Source of the DNA: Marinobacter sp.
Lineage (GTDB): Bacteria; Pseudomonadota; Gammaproteobacteria; Pseudomonadales; Oleiphilaceae
Reading direction: 5' to 3'
Length of the DNA stretch: 6,150 bases
Assembly: GCA_017643965.1 (NCBI GenBank)
Contig: JAEPMM010000212.1
Coordinates: 1-6,150, forward strand
Shown: in pieces, positions 1 to 5,533 of the stretch
How positions within the stretch are numbered: position 1 is the first letter of the stretch
Layout of the letters: each line of letters begins with the position of its first letter
Notes under the pieces: model-generated
The model's input: the letters and a program-made list of their open reading frames with translations, nothing else
Databases searched by the model: none
What the model was told of the DNA's origin: nothing
Made by a program: the position numbers and the translations under genes

Positions 1-1749
1 GACCGCGACGACCTTGACGCGGTTCAGCGGGAACTGCGCGAGCGCGAAGGCTGCTCGGTGATCATCTACGATCAGACCTGCGCCGCCGAAAAACGCCGTC
101 GCCGTAAACGCGGCACCCTGGCCGATCCCGACCAGCGGGTGATGATTCACTCCGACGTGTGCGAGGGCTGTGGCGACTGCGGCATCCAGTCCAACTGCCT
201 GTCGATCCTGCCCAAGGAAACCGACGCCGGCCGCAAGCGCACCATCGATCAGTCCGGCTGCAACAAGGATTTCTCCTGCGTGCGTGGCTTCTGCCCCAGC
301 TTTGTCACCGTCAAGGGCGGCAAGCTGAAGAAGCCTGCCGGCGTCAGCGCCGACGTCGATTTCCCTGCCCTGCCCGAGCCAACGCCGGTGTCCGGCAACG
401 ACCCCTACGGCATTCTGCTCACCGGTGTGGGTGGCACCGGGGTGGTAACCGTCAGCGCGCTGCTGGGCATGGCGGCTCACATCGAAGGCAAAGGGGTGTC
501 GGTGCTGGATCAGACCGGCCTGGCGCAGAAGTTCGGCGCCGTGGTCAGCCACATCCGCATCAGCCACCGCCAGGACAACATTCATGCGGTGCGCATTCCC
601 GCCGGCGAAGCGGACCTGATGCTGGCGTTTGACCTGATGGTGGCGGCCACCGACGACGCCCTGGCGAAACTGGACACCCGTTTCTCCCGCGCAGTGGTCA
701 ATGCCGAGCCGGCGATGCCCGCAGCGTTCACCCGCGACCCGGATATCCAGTTCCCCGGCGAAGCCATGGAGCAGAGTGTGCGGGAAGCCTGCCGCGCCGA
801 CGGCAGCTGGTTCCTCGATGCCGGGGGTCTGGCCAGGGCGCTGATGGCCGATGGCATGGCGGTAAACCTGTTTACTGTGGGCTTCGCCTATCAGCAGGGC
901 CTGCTGCCGCTGAGTGCGCACTCCATCGAACGCGCGATCGAGCTCAATAACGTGTCCGTCGAGAAAAACAAGCAGGCCTTCCTGTGGGGCCGCCGCGCTG
1001 CCCATGATCTGGAAAAGGTCCGGGCGCTGGCGTTCCCGGCATCGAAAACGTCCGGTGCCCAGACGGTTCAGGTGATGGAAACCACCGATCAGTTAATCGA
1101 ACGCAACAAGGCGCACCTGACCGACTATCAAAGCGCCGCACTGGCGCGGCGCTACGAGAAACTGGTACGCGCTGCCGAGAAAGCCATTTCCGCCAGGCTC
1201 GGCCGCGACCCGATGCTGTTACGCGCCATTGCCGAGAACTACGCGAAGGTGCTTGCGTACAAGGACGAGTACGAAGTGGCCCGCCTGTTCAGCAATGGCA
1301 GCCTGCGCAAGCAACTTACGGAGGAGTTCGAAGGCGAAGTGGAGCTGGAATTCAATCTGGCACCCCCGCTGCTGAGCCGTGGCAAGAACGGTGAACGGCC
1401 GAAGAAAATCAAGTTTGGCCCCTGGATGGAAACCGTGTTCGCGCTGCTGGCGAAAGCCCGCGGCCTGCGGGGCACCCCGCTGGATCCGTTCGGCTACACC
1501 GCCGACCGCCGGCTGGAACGCAGGATCATCCGGGAATACGAGGCCGACGTAGCCTTCCTGCTCCGGCATCTGAGCGCGGATCACGCCGTGGCCGCCCGCA
1601 ACCTGGCCAGCCTGCCGGCGAAAATTCGCGGTTACGGCCCGGTGAAGGAGCACGCTTACCAGGCCGCCCGCAAGGAACGCAACCAGTGGCGGGCCGAGCT
1701 CAACCCGCAGGCACGGGAACATCAGCAAATCGCCAACGCGGCGGTCTAA
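1..1749 (+). CDS. Fused indolepyruvate-type 2-oxoacid:ferredoxin oxidoreductase, C-terminal half (5' end outside window)
   Basis: The reading frame is open from base 1 to the TAA at 1747-1749 (582 visible residues), so the GTG at 58 is internal and the true start lies to the left. The family converts aryl- or branched-chain 2-oxoacids plus CoA to acyl-CoA, CO2 and reduced ferredoxin in the cytoplasm. Visible order: the end of the thiamine-diphosphate domain (DQTCAAEKRRRRKRG, about codons 24-38); an iron-sulfur segment with cysteines at codons 54, 57, 60, 66, 87, 93 and 98; a gamma-type catalytic domain beginning GILLTGVGGTGVV near codon 137 and running to about 330; and a C-terminal helical extension (about 370-570, including KIKFGPWMETVF) typical of the long fused bacterial enzymes. 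Family length is roughly 1150-1200 residues, so about half is missing. A gap of 118 bases precedes the dehydrogenase gene. Substrate (indolepyruvate, phenylpyruvate or branched-chain oxoacids) cannot be read from sequence. Family call is near certain. Confidence 0.93.
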   Translation, partial: DRDDLDAVQRELREREGCSVIIYDQTCAAEKRRRRKRGTLADPDQRVMIHSDVCEGCGDCGIQSNCLSILPKETDAGRKRTIDQSGCNKDFSCVRGFCPSFVTVKGGKLKKPAGVSADVDFPALPEPTPVSGNDPYGILLTGVGGTGVVTVSALLGMAAHIEGKGVSVLDQTGLAQKFGAVVSHIRISHRQDNIHAVRIPAGEADLMLAFDLMVAATDDALAKLDTRFSRAVVNAEPAMPAAFTRDPDIQFPGEAMEQSVREACRADGSWFLDAGGLARALMADGMAVNLFTVGFAYQQGLLPLSAHSIERAIELNNVSVEKNKQAFLWGRRAAHDLEKVRALAFPASKTSGAQTVQVMETTDQLIERNKAHLTDYQSAALARRYEKLVRAAEKAISARLGRDPMLLRAIAENYAKVLAYKDEYEVARLFSNGSLRKQLTEEFEGEVELEFNLAPPLLSRGKNGERPKKIKFGPWMETVFALLAKARGLRGTPLDPFGYTADRRLERRIIREYEADVAFLLRHLSADHAVAARNLASLPAKIRGYGPVKEHAYQAARKERNQWRAELNPQAREHQQIANAAV

Positions 1750-1763
1750 ACTGTAAACAGGGC

Positions 1764-1796
1764 GGCCGGCACCTCTACCCTGAGGCCGGGCCGGCT
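1764..1796 (+). other. GC-rich bulged hairpin after the oxidoreductase gene; weak terminator or operon-internal structure
   Basis: GGCCGGC (1764-1770) pairs with GCCGGCT (1790-1796, outermost pair G-T). Inside, CCTC (1772-1775) pairs with GAGG (1782-1785) around a 6-nt loop, leaving an asymmetric bulge on the 3' side. An alternative register, pairing CCGG 1766-1769 with 1786-1789, is also possible. No T-run follows, so a standard intrinsic terminator is not supported. It could be an mRNA-stabilising or attenuating structure between the oxidoreductase and the dehydrogenase if the two are co-transcribed. Confidence 0.35.
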
Positions 1797-1852
1797 GTCC
1801 GCTCCATCAAGACGCCGCCGCAGACCTCACAAGGGCAGCGGTGGCCATGGAC

Positions 1853-1858
1853 GAGAGG
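1853..1858 (+). promoter_or_regulatory. Ribosome binding site that decides the dehydrogenase start
   Basis: GAGAGG ends 9 nt before the ATG at 1868. The longer frame opens with GTG 1841 and ATG 1847, with an AAGGG at 1831-1835 as a possible alternative site. The 1868 start is preferred because it puts the active-site residues in register with the classical leucine dehydrogenase numbering. Confidence 0.6.
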
Positions 1859-1867
1859 CAAAACGCC

Positions 1868-2968
1868 ATGAACGTATTCAGCCATCCTGAGTTCGACAAC
1901 CACGAACACCTGTCCTTTTTCTGTGACCCGGAAACCGGACTGAAAGCCATTGTGGCCATCCACAACACTTCCCGCGGCCCGGCCCTGGGCGGATGCCGCA
2001 TGTTCCCCTACGCCACCGACGAAGAAGCCCTGCGCGATGTGCTGCGGCTGTCCCGGGGCATGACCTACAAGTCTGCCCTGGCCAACCTGGATCTGGGCGG
2101 TGGCAAGTCGGTGATCATTGGCGATCCCCGCAAAGACAAAACCGAGGCACTCATGGAAGCCATGGGCCGCCATCTGGAAAGCCTGGGCGGCCGGTACATT
2201 GCCGCGGAGGACTCGGGCACCAGCGTACCGGACCTCAAGGTGATGGGCCGCCACACCCGCCACGTGGCCGGCATTGCCGACCGCACCGGCTTTGACGGCA
2301 ACCCCAGCAACGGCGACCCGTCGCCGGCCACGGCCTATGGCACGTTCATCGGCCTGCAAGCCGCAGTGAAACACAAGCTGGATCGTAGCGATCTCCGTGG
2401 TCTGAAAGTCGCCATTCAGGGCATTGGCAATGTCGGTTTCCGGCTCGCCAGACACCTGAAAGAAGCGGGCGCGGAGCTGTGGGTCTACGACATCCACGAG
2501 GACAACATGCAGCGGGCAGTGGATCAGCTGGGTGCCAGGCCGGCATCGGCGGAGGACATCCTGTTCCTGCCGGTGGATGTGGTGGCCCCCTGTGCCATGG
2601 GCGCGGTGCTGAACGACGACAGCATCCCGCAACTGCGAGCTCCGATCGTTGCCGGCGCTGCCAACAACCTGCTGGCGCGCCCGGAACACGACGTCATGCT
2701 GCGCGATCGGGGCATTCTCTATGCCCCGGACTTCGCCATCAATGCCGGCGGTATCATCGATGTGTTCTATGAGCGCACCGGCGCCACGCCGGGCACCGTG
2801 CGCGCTCATGTGGACACCATCGGTGACACCCTGACCGAAATTTTCAACCGTTCCAGCCGTTCAGGCCGCCCCACCGGGGCCATCGCCAACGAATTGGCGG
2901 AAGAGCGGTTCCACAAGCATACCGCGGGTGCCGGGCTGGCGCCTGAGCGGTTGGCTTGCACCGGGTAA
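1868..2968 (+). CDS. Leucine dehydrogenase-type (Glu/Leu/Phe/Val family) NAD-dependent amino acid dehydrogenase
   Basis: This 366-residue cytoplasmic enzyme reversibly deaminates a branched-chain or related amino acid to its 2-oxoacid, ammonia and NADH. Such genes are named ldh or bcd elsewhere. From the 1868 start, MTYK gives Lys68 and LGGGK gives Lys80, the substrate-carboxylate and catalytic lysines of Bacillus leucine dehydrogenase as I remember its numbering; Leu40, Ala113 and Asp115 also coincide. The dimerisation/substrate domain is about 1-135. A Rossmann domain follows with GIGNVG at 185-190 and Asp208 at the end of the second strand, which favours NAD over NADP. The NAGGIIDV motif at 292-299 closes the pocket. 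Ala113 with Ile296 and Val299 suits an aliphatic rather than aromatic side chain, but phenylalanine or valine activity is not excluded. Upstream lies a 2-oxoacid:ferredoxin oxidoreductase and downstream an amino acid symporter. A strong terminator follows the gene. Confidence 0.92.
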   Translation: MNVFSHPEFDNHEHLSFFCDPETGLKAIVAIHNTSRGPALGGCRMFPYATDEEALRDVLRLSRGMTYKSALANLDLGGGKSVIIGDPRKDKTEALMEAMGRHLESLGGRYIAAEDSGTSVPDLKVMGRHTRHVAGIADRTGFDGNPSNGDPSPATAYGTFIGLQAAVKHKLDRSDLRGLKVAIQGIGNVGFRLARHLKEAGAELWVYDIHEDNMQRAVDQLGARPASAEDILFLPVDVVAPCAMGAVLNDDSIPQLRAPIVAGAANNLLARPEHDVMLRDRGILYAPDFAINAGGIIDVFYERTGATPGTVRAHVDTIGDTLTEIFNRSSRSGRPTGAIANELAEERFHKHTAGAGLAPERLACTG

Positions 2969-2983
2969 CCTGACACCGGTGCA
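2957..2983 (+). other. 8-bp perfect inverted repeat enclosing the dehydrogenase stop codon
   Basis: TGCACCGG (2957-2964) and CCGGTGCA (2976-2983) are perfect inverted repeats. The 11-nt loop between them contains the TAA stop at 2966-2968. It sits 8 nt before the intrinsic terminator hairpin, so the transcript would end in two tandem stems. It may be incidental to the last codons. Confidence 0.5.
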
Positions 2984-2991
2984 TCCCCCTT

Positions 2992-3023
2992 GGGAGCTGC
3001 AGGCTTCTGCAGCTCCTCTTTTT
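2992..3023 (+). terminator. Rho-independent terminator of the dehydrogenase transcript
   Basis: GGAGCTGCAG (2993-3002) pairs perfectly with CTGCAGCTCC (3007-3016) around a GCTT loop. A G-T pair (2992/3017) can extend it. TCTTTTT follows at 3017-3023. A 10-bp GC-rich stem, tight loop and U-tract, 24 nt after the stop, make this a textbook intrinsic terminator. It separates the dehydrogenase from the transporter gene that begins 36 nt beyond it. Confidence 0.88.
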
Positions 3024-3048
3024 AATCCCTGACAAAAACAAGTACCGC

Positions 3049-3053
3049 AGGAG
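3049..3053 (+). promoter_or_regulatory. Ribosome binding site of the NSS transporter
   Basis: AGGAG lies 6 nt before the ATG at 3060. It is a strong match to the anti-Shine-Dalgarno sequence and fixes this start. Confidence 0.8.
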
Positions 3054-3059
3054 ATCGTC

Positions 3060-4472
3060 ATGTCTGTCACTTCATCAGGTTCGGCCACCTATCCGGGGGC
3101 GCTGGAAGGCGCCAACGCCAGACGCGGCCTCTGGTCGTCGCGCCTCGCCTTTATCCTTGCTGCCACCGGTTCCGCCGTTGGTCTCGGTAATATCTGGAAG
3201 TTCCCCTACGTTACCGGCGAAAACGGCGGCGGCGCCTTTGTACTGGTGTACCTGCTCTGCATCGCCATTGTCGGCATCCCCATCATGATGGCAGAAGTCA
3301 TGATCGGCCGGCGCGGCGGACGCAGCCCGGTCAACAGTCTGCGCCTGATTACCGAGCGCGACCGGCTGAAACCGGCCTGGAAACTGGTAGGCGCCGTCGG
3401 CGTTCTGGCGGGCTTTCTGATTCTTTCGTTCTATTCGGTCATCGGCGGCTGGGCCATTTCCTATGTGGGCACCACGGCCAGCGGCCAGCTCGCCGGCCAG
3501 TCTGCCGACGCGGTGGGTGCCATTTTCTCCGGGCTGCTCAGCAACCCCACTACCCTGCTGGCCTGGCATACCCTGTTCATGGCGATGGTCATGGTGGTGG
3601 TTGCACGTGGCGTGCGCGCGGGTCTGGAGCGGGCAGTCAGCATCCTGATGCCGGCCCTGTTCGTGTTGTTGCTGGTGGTGGTGGGCTACGCCATGACCAC
3701 CGGCCACTTTGGCCAGGCTGCGGCGTTCCTGTTCCAGCCGGACTTTTCCAAACTCACCACCTCGGGCATTCTGGTGGCGCTGGGCCACGCCTTCTTCACC
3801 CTGAGCCTCGGTATGGCGGTGATGATGGCGTACGGCTCCTACCTGCCGAAAAACATCTCCATCGCCAAAACCTCGATCACGGTGTCCGTCATCGACACCG
3901 GCGTGGCGCTGCTGGCGGGCCTGGCCATCTTCCCGATTGTGTTTGCCAATGGCCTGGAGCCGGGCGCCGGCCCCGGTCTGATCTTCCAGACCCTGCCCCT
4001 GGCGTTCGGCCAGATGCCCATGGGCACCCTGTTCGGCACCCTGTTCTTTGTGTTACTGATCTTCGCGGCCTGGACGTCGGGGATTTCCCTGCTGGAACCG
4101 ATTGTGGAATGGCTGGAAGAGCAGAAGGGCATGAACCGAGCGATCAGCACCCTGGTGGCCGGCATTGTCTGCTGGGCGCTCGGCATTGCCTCGATCCTGT
4201 CCCTGAACCTGTGGGCGGACGTGGCCCCACTGGGCTTCATCCCGATGCTGGAAGGCAAGACCATCTTCGACCTGCTCGACTTCTTCACCGCCAATATCCT
4301 GCTGCCACTGGGTGGGTTGCTGGTGGCGCTGTTCGCCGGCTGGGTGATGTCCCGCCAGGCCATGGAAAACGAGCTGTCGCTGTCGCCGGCGATGTTCAAC
4401 CTGTGGTTGGTGACCGTTCGCTTCATTACCCCGGTGGCGGTGGCGGTGGTGTTCATCTACAACCTGCTGTAA
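3060..4472 (+). CDS. Sodium-dependent amino acid symporter, NSS/SNF family (LeuT fold)
   Basis: A 470-residue inner-membrane protein with 11-12 hydrophobic segments, the usual size for bacterial members. It imports an amino acid with Na+. TM1 (about 29-50) carries the family signature SAVGLGNIWKFP followed by ENGGGAF. TM6 has FFTLSLG at 245-251, and TM8 has AAWTS at 336-340. Set against LeuT from memory, Na1 ligands are Ala39, Asn44, Thr247 and Asp279 (Asn in LeuT). Na2 ligands are Gly37, Val40, Ala336, Thr339 and Ser340. Two pocket or gate positions differ from LeuT: Lys47 replaces Arg30 and Met252 replaces Phe259. There is no cleaved signal peptide; the first 24 residues are polar and cytoplasmic. 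The gene follows the dehydrogenase terminator, so it needs read-through or its own promoter. Substrate is not readable; context suggests a hydrophobic amino acid. Family call is firm. Confidence 0.94.
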   Translation: MSVTSSGSATYPGALEGANARRGLWSSRLAFILAATGSAVGLGNIWKFPYVTGENGGGAFVLVYLLCIAIVGIPIMMAEVMIGRRGGRSPVNSLRLITERDRLKPAWKLVGAVGVLAGFLILSFYSVIGGWAISYVGTTASGQLAGQSADAVGAIFSGLLSNPTTLLAWHTLFMAMVMVVVARGVRAGLERAVSILMPALFVLLLVVVGYAMTTGHFGQAAAFLFQPDFSKLTTSGILVALGHAFFTLSLGMAVMMAYGSYLPKNISIAKTSITVSVIDTGVALLAGLAIFPIVFANGLEPGAGPGLIFQTLPLAFGQMPMGTLFGTLFFVLLIFAAWTSGISLLEPIVEWLEEQKGMNRAISTLVAGIVCWALGIASILSLNLWADVAPLGFIPMLEGKTIFDLLDFFTANILLPLGGLLVALFAGWVMSRQAMENELSLSPAMFNLWLVTVRFITPVAVAVVFIYNLL

Positions 4473-4479
4473 GGCGCCA

Positions 4480-4503
4480 GGGAGGCGGCGTTTGCCGTCT
4501 CCC
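4480..4503 (+). terminator. GC-rich hairpin after the transporter gene, probable terminator or 3' stabiliser
   Basis: GGGAGGCGGC (4480-4489) pairs with GCCGTCTCCC (4494-4503), 10 bp with one G-T pair and a GTTT loop, starting 8 nt after the stop. No T-run follows directly; instead a C-rich, G-poor stretch begins. That fits either a hairpin ending a Rho-dependent transcript or a weak intrinsic terminator with a displaced U-rich region. Confidence 0.55.
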
Positions 4504-4523
4504 CGGCCCCCGCCTCCCGATTC

Positions 4524-4573
4524 CCTCTTCCCACTCCATTGCTCCTCTTTCTTCCTCTTTTCTCCTCTTTTCA
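4524..4573 (+). repeat. Pyrimidine tract with a 10-nt period (CCTCTTT units)
   Basis: CCTCTTT recurs at 4544, 4554 and 4564, exactly 10 nt apart, giving three near-identical 10-mers. CCTCTT at 4524 is in the same register two units earlier; the intervening unit at 4534-4543 is diverged. There is only one G in the 50 bases (4541). The tract lies between the hairpin and the next gene. C-rich, G-poor RNA of this kind is what Rho loads on. Coding potential is not evident. It could also be a simple slippage-born low-complexity run. Confidence 0.6.
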
Positions 4574-4666
4574 CACCGTTTTACAGCTGTGACCACATTC
4601 TGTCCCTTTCTAACCGGCCAAAGCGGACGGGCGTCCCGTAAAGTGAGGCTCATAGAACAATGGATC

Positions 4667-4674
4667 AGAGAGGT
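4667..4674 (+). promoter_or_regulatory. Ribosome binding site that decides the start of the di-iron-like gene
   Basis: AGAGAGGT ends 6 nt before the ATG at 4681. An in-frame ATG at 4660 would place this purine-rich site inside the coding region and has no comparable site itself, so 4681 is chosen. Confidence 0.7.
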
Positions 4675-4680
4675 CACACC

Positions 4681-5508
4681 ATGTCAGCAGTTACCGCATC
4701 GTTTCCCGTACGCCGCCAGGATTTCGGTTTTGAGGAAGTGCCACGGCACTGGGTCGACAGTGACCCGTTCATGACACACCTGTTCAACGCCCTGTCTGCG
4801 CTGTTTCCGGATGGCGAGCGTTTCTTCGTGGACAGCGTCCGCGCAGTACGCGACCAGATCAATGATCCGCAACTGCAGAAGGACATCGGCGCCTTTATCG
4901 GTCAGGAAGCCATGCACGCGAAAGAGCATGGTCACTTCAACGAAGGCGCGATCAATCAGGGTTTTGACATCAAAAAGCTGGAAGGCTGGACCCGCGGCTT
5001 CCTGTCGGTGAAGAACCTGCCGCTGCTGAACAACAAGCGCGTGCATCTGGCCGCCACTGTGGCCCTGGAGCACTTTACCGGCATTCTGTCCGCCCAGCTG
5101 CTGAAGCGCGAGGATCTGGTCAACACCATCGATCCGTCCATGCGCACCCTGTGGGCCTGGCACTGCGTGGAAGAGAACGAGCACAAAGCCGTTGCCTTCG
5201 ACACCTATGAGAAGCTCTACGACAAGGGCGTGGCGGACTACGCCATTCGCATGGGCACCATGGCGCTGATCACCGCGCTGATCATGGTGGCGATCCACGC
5301 CTTTATCGTGGAGCTGATGCGCGAAGACAAGCAGCTGCTGAACCTGCGTTCCTGGGCCAAAGGTCTGAACCGCGTGTGGGGCCCGAAGGGCATGTTCACC
5401 GCGATCATTCCGGAGTACCTGGACTACTTCAAGCCGAACTTCCACCCCTGGCAGCACGACACCGAATTCCTGCTGCACAAGTGGCGCAAACAGCTCAAAC
5501 TCGCCTGA
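4681..5508 (+). CDS. PF10118-type 'metal-dependent hydrolase' with a di-iron carboxylate ligand pattern
   Basis: This 275-residue protein resembles the family usually annotated as predicted metal-dependent hydrolase (COG3687). The visible motifs are F-x2-QEAMHAKEH (72-83), VALEHFTG (127-134) and CVEENEHKAVAFD (162-174). The likely metal ligands are Glu46, Glu76, His79, Glu130, Glu165 and His168, that is E, ExxH, E, ExxH on four helices, the arrangement of ferritin-like di-iron proteins. Residues about 188-211 (ALITALIMVAIHAF core) are strongly hydrophobic and could be a membrane or lipid-contact helix. There is no signal peptide. The gene stands alone between the transporter's 208-nt trailer and a convergent sirtuin gene. 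Its substrate is unknown; an oxidase or oxygenase role is inferred from ligands, while the hydrolase label is inherited from the family name. Family call is good, function is open. Confidence 0.82.
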   Translation: MSAVTASFPVRRQDFGFEEVPRHWVDSDPFMTHLFNALSALFPDGERFFVDSVRAVRDQINDPQLQKDIGAFIGQEAMHAKEHGHFNEGAINQGFDIKKLEGWTRGFLSVKNLPLLNNKRVHLAATVALEHFTGILSAQLLKREDLVNTIDPSMRTLWAWHCVEENEHKAVAFDTYEKLYDKGVADYAIRMGTMALITALIMVAIHAFIVELMREDKQLLNLRSWAKGLNRVWGPKGMFTAIIPEYLDYFKPNFHPWQHDTEFLLHKWRKQLKLA

Positions 5509-5525
5509 GGGTTCGCCCCGAACCC
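5509..5525. terminator. Small hairpin between convergent genes, possible shared terminator
   Basis: GGGTTCG (5509-5515) pairs with CGAACCC (5519-5525) over a CCC loop, filling most of the 25-nt gap between the two facing stop codons. The stem is symmetric, so it forms in both transcripts. No T-run follows on either strand, so termination is plausible but unproven. Confidence 0.4.
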
Positions 5526-5533
5526 AATACCCG

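Noticed and set aside
58..60. GTG as the start of the first gene
   Set aside because: The same frame is open and recognisably homologous (end of the thiamine-diphosphate domain) back to base 1, so this codon is internal.
1841..1867. Longer dehydrogenase start (GTG 1841 or ATG 1847)
   Set aside because: The extra nine or seven residues would shift Lys68/Lys80 out of the classical numbering, and GAGAGG is well placed for 1868. The AAGGG at 1831-1835 keeps this as a minor alternative.
1775..2809. 344-codon minus-strand open frame opposite the dehydrogenase
   Set aside because: It is antisense to a gene with clear family motifs, its product is rich in His, Gly, Val and Ala without recognisable domains, and long antisense frames are expected at this GC content.
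3075..3788. 237-codon minus-strand open frame opposite the transporter
   Set aside because: Its composition mirrors codon bias of the transporter (His/Gln/Gly-rich), it shows no motif, and the plus strand is unquestionably coding.
4581..4592. TTACAGCTGTGA near-palindrome (perfect ACAGCTGT core) as an operator or CRP site upstream of 4681
   Set aside because: Only one TGTGA half-site is present and no second half at the CRP spacing. A single 8-bp palindrome with no clear promoter nearby is too likely by chance.
4660..4680. Upstream ATG for the di-iron-like gene
   Set aside because: It would put the purine-rich ribosome binding site inside the reading frame and has no comparable site in front of it.
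4574..4680. Sigma-70 promoter for the di-iron-like gene
   Set aside because: TTTACA at 4580-4585 resembles a -35 box, but the nearest -10-like sequence (TTCTAA, 4608-4613) is 22 nt away. A promoter probably exists here but cannot be pinned down.
4684..5478. 264-codon minus-strand open frame opposite the di-iron-like gene
   Set aside because: It is a shadow frame with no family resemblance, while the plus-strand protein has conserved metal-ligand motifs.
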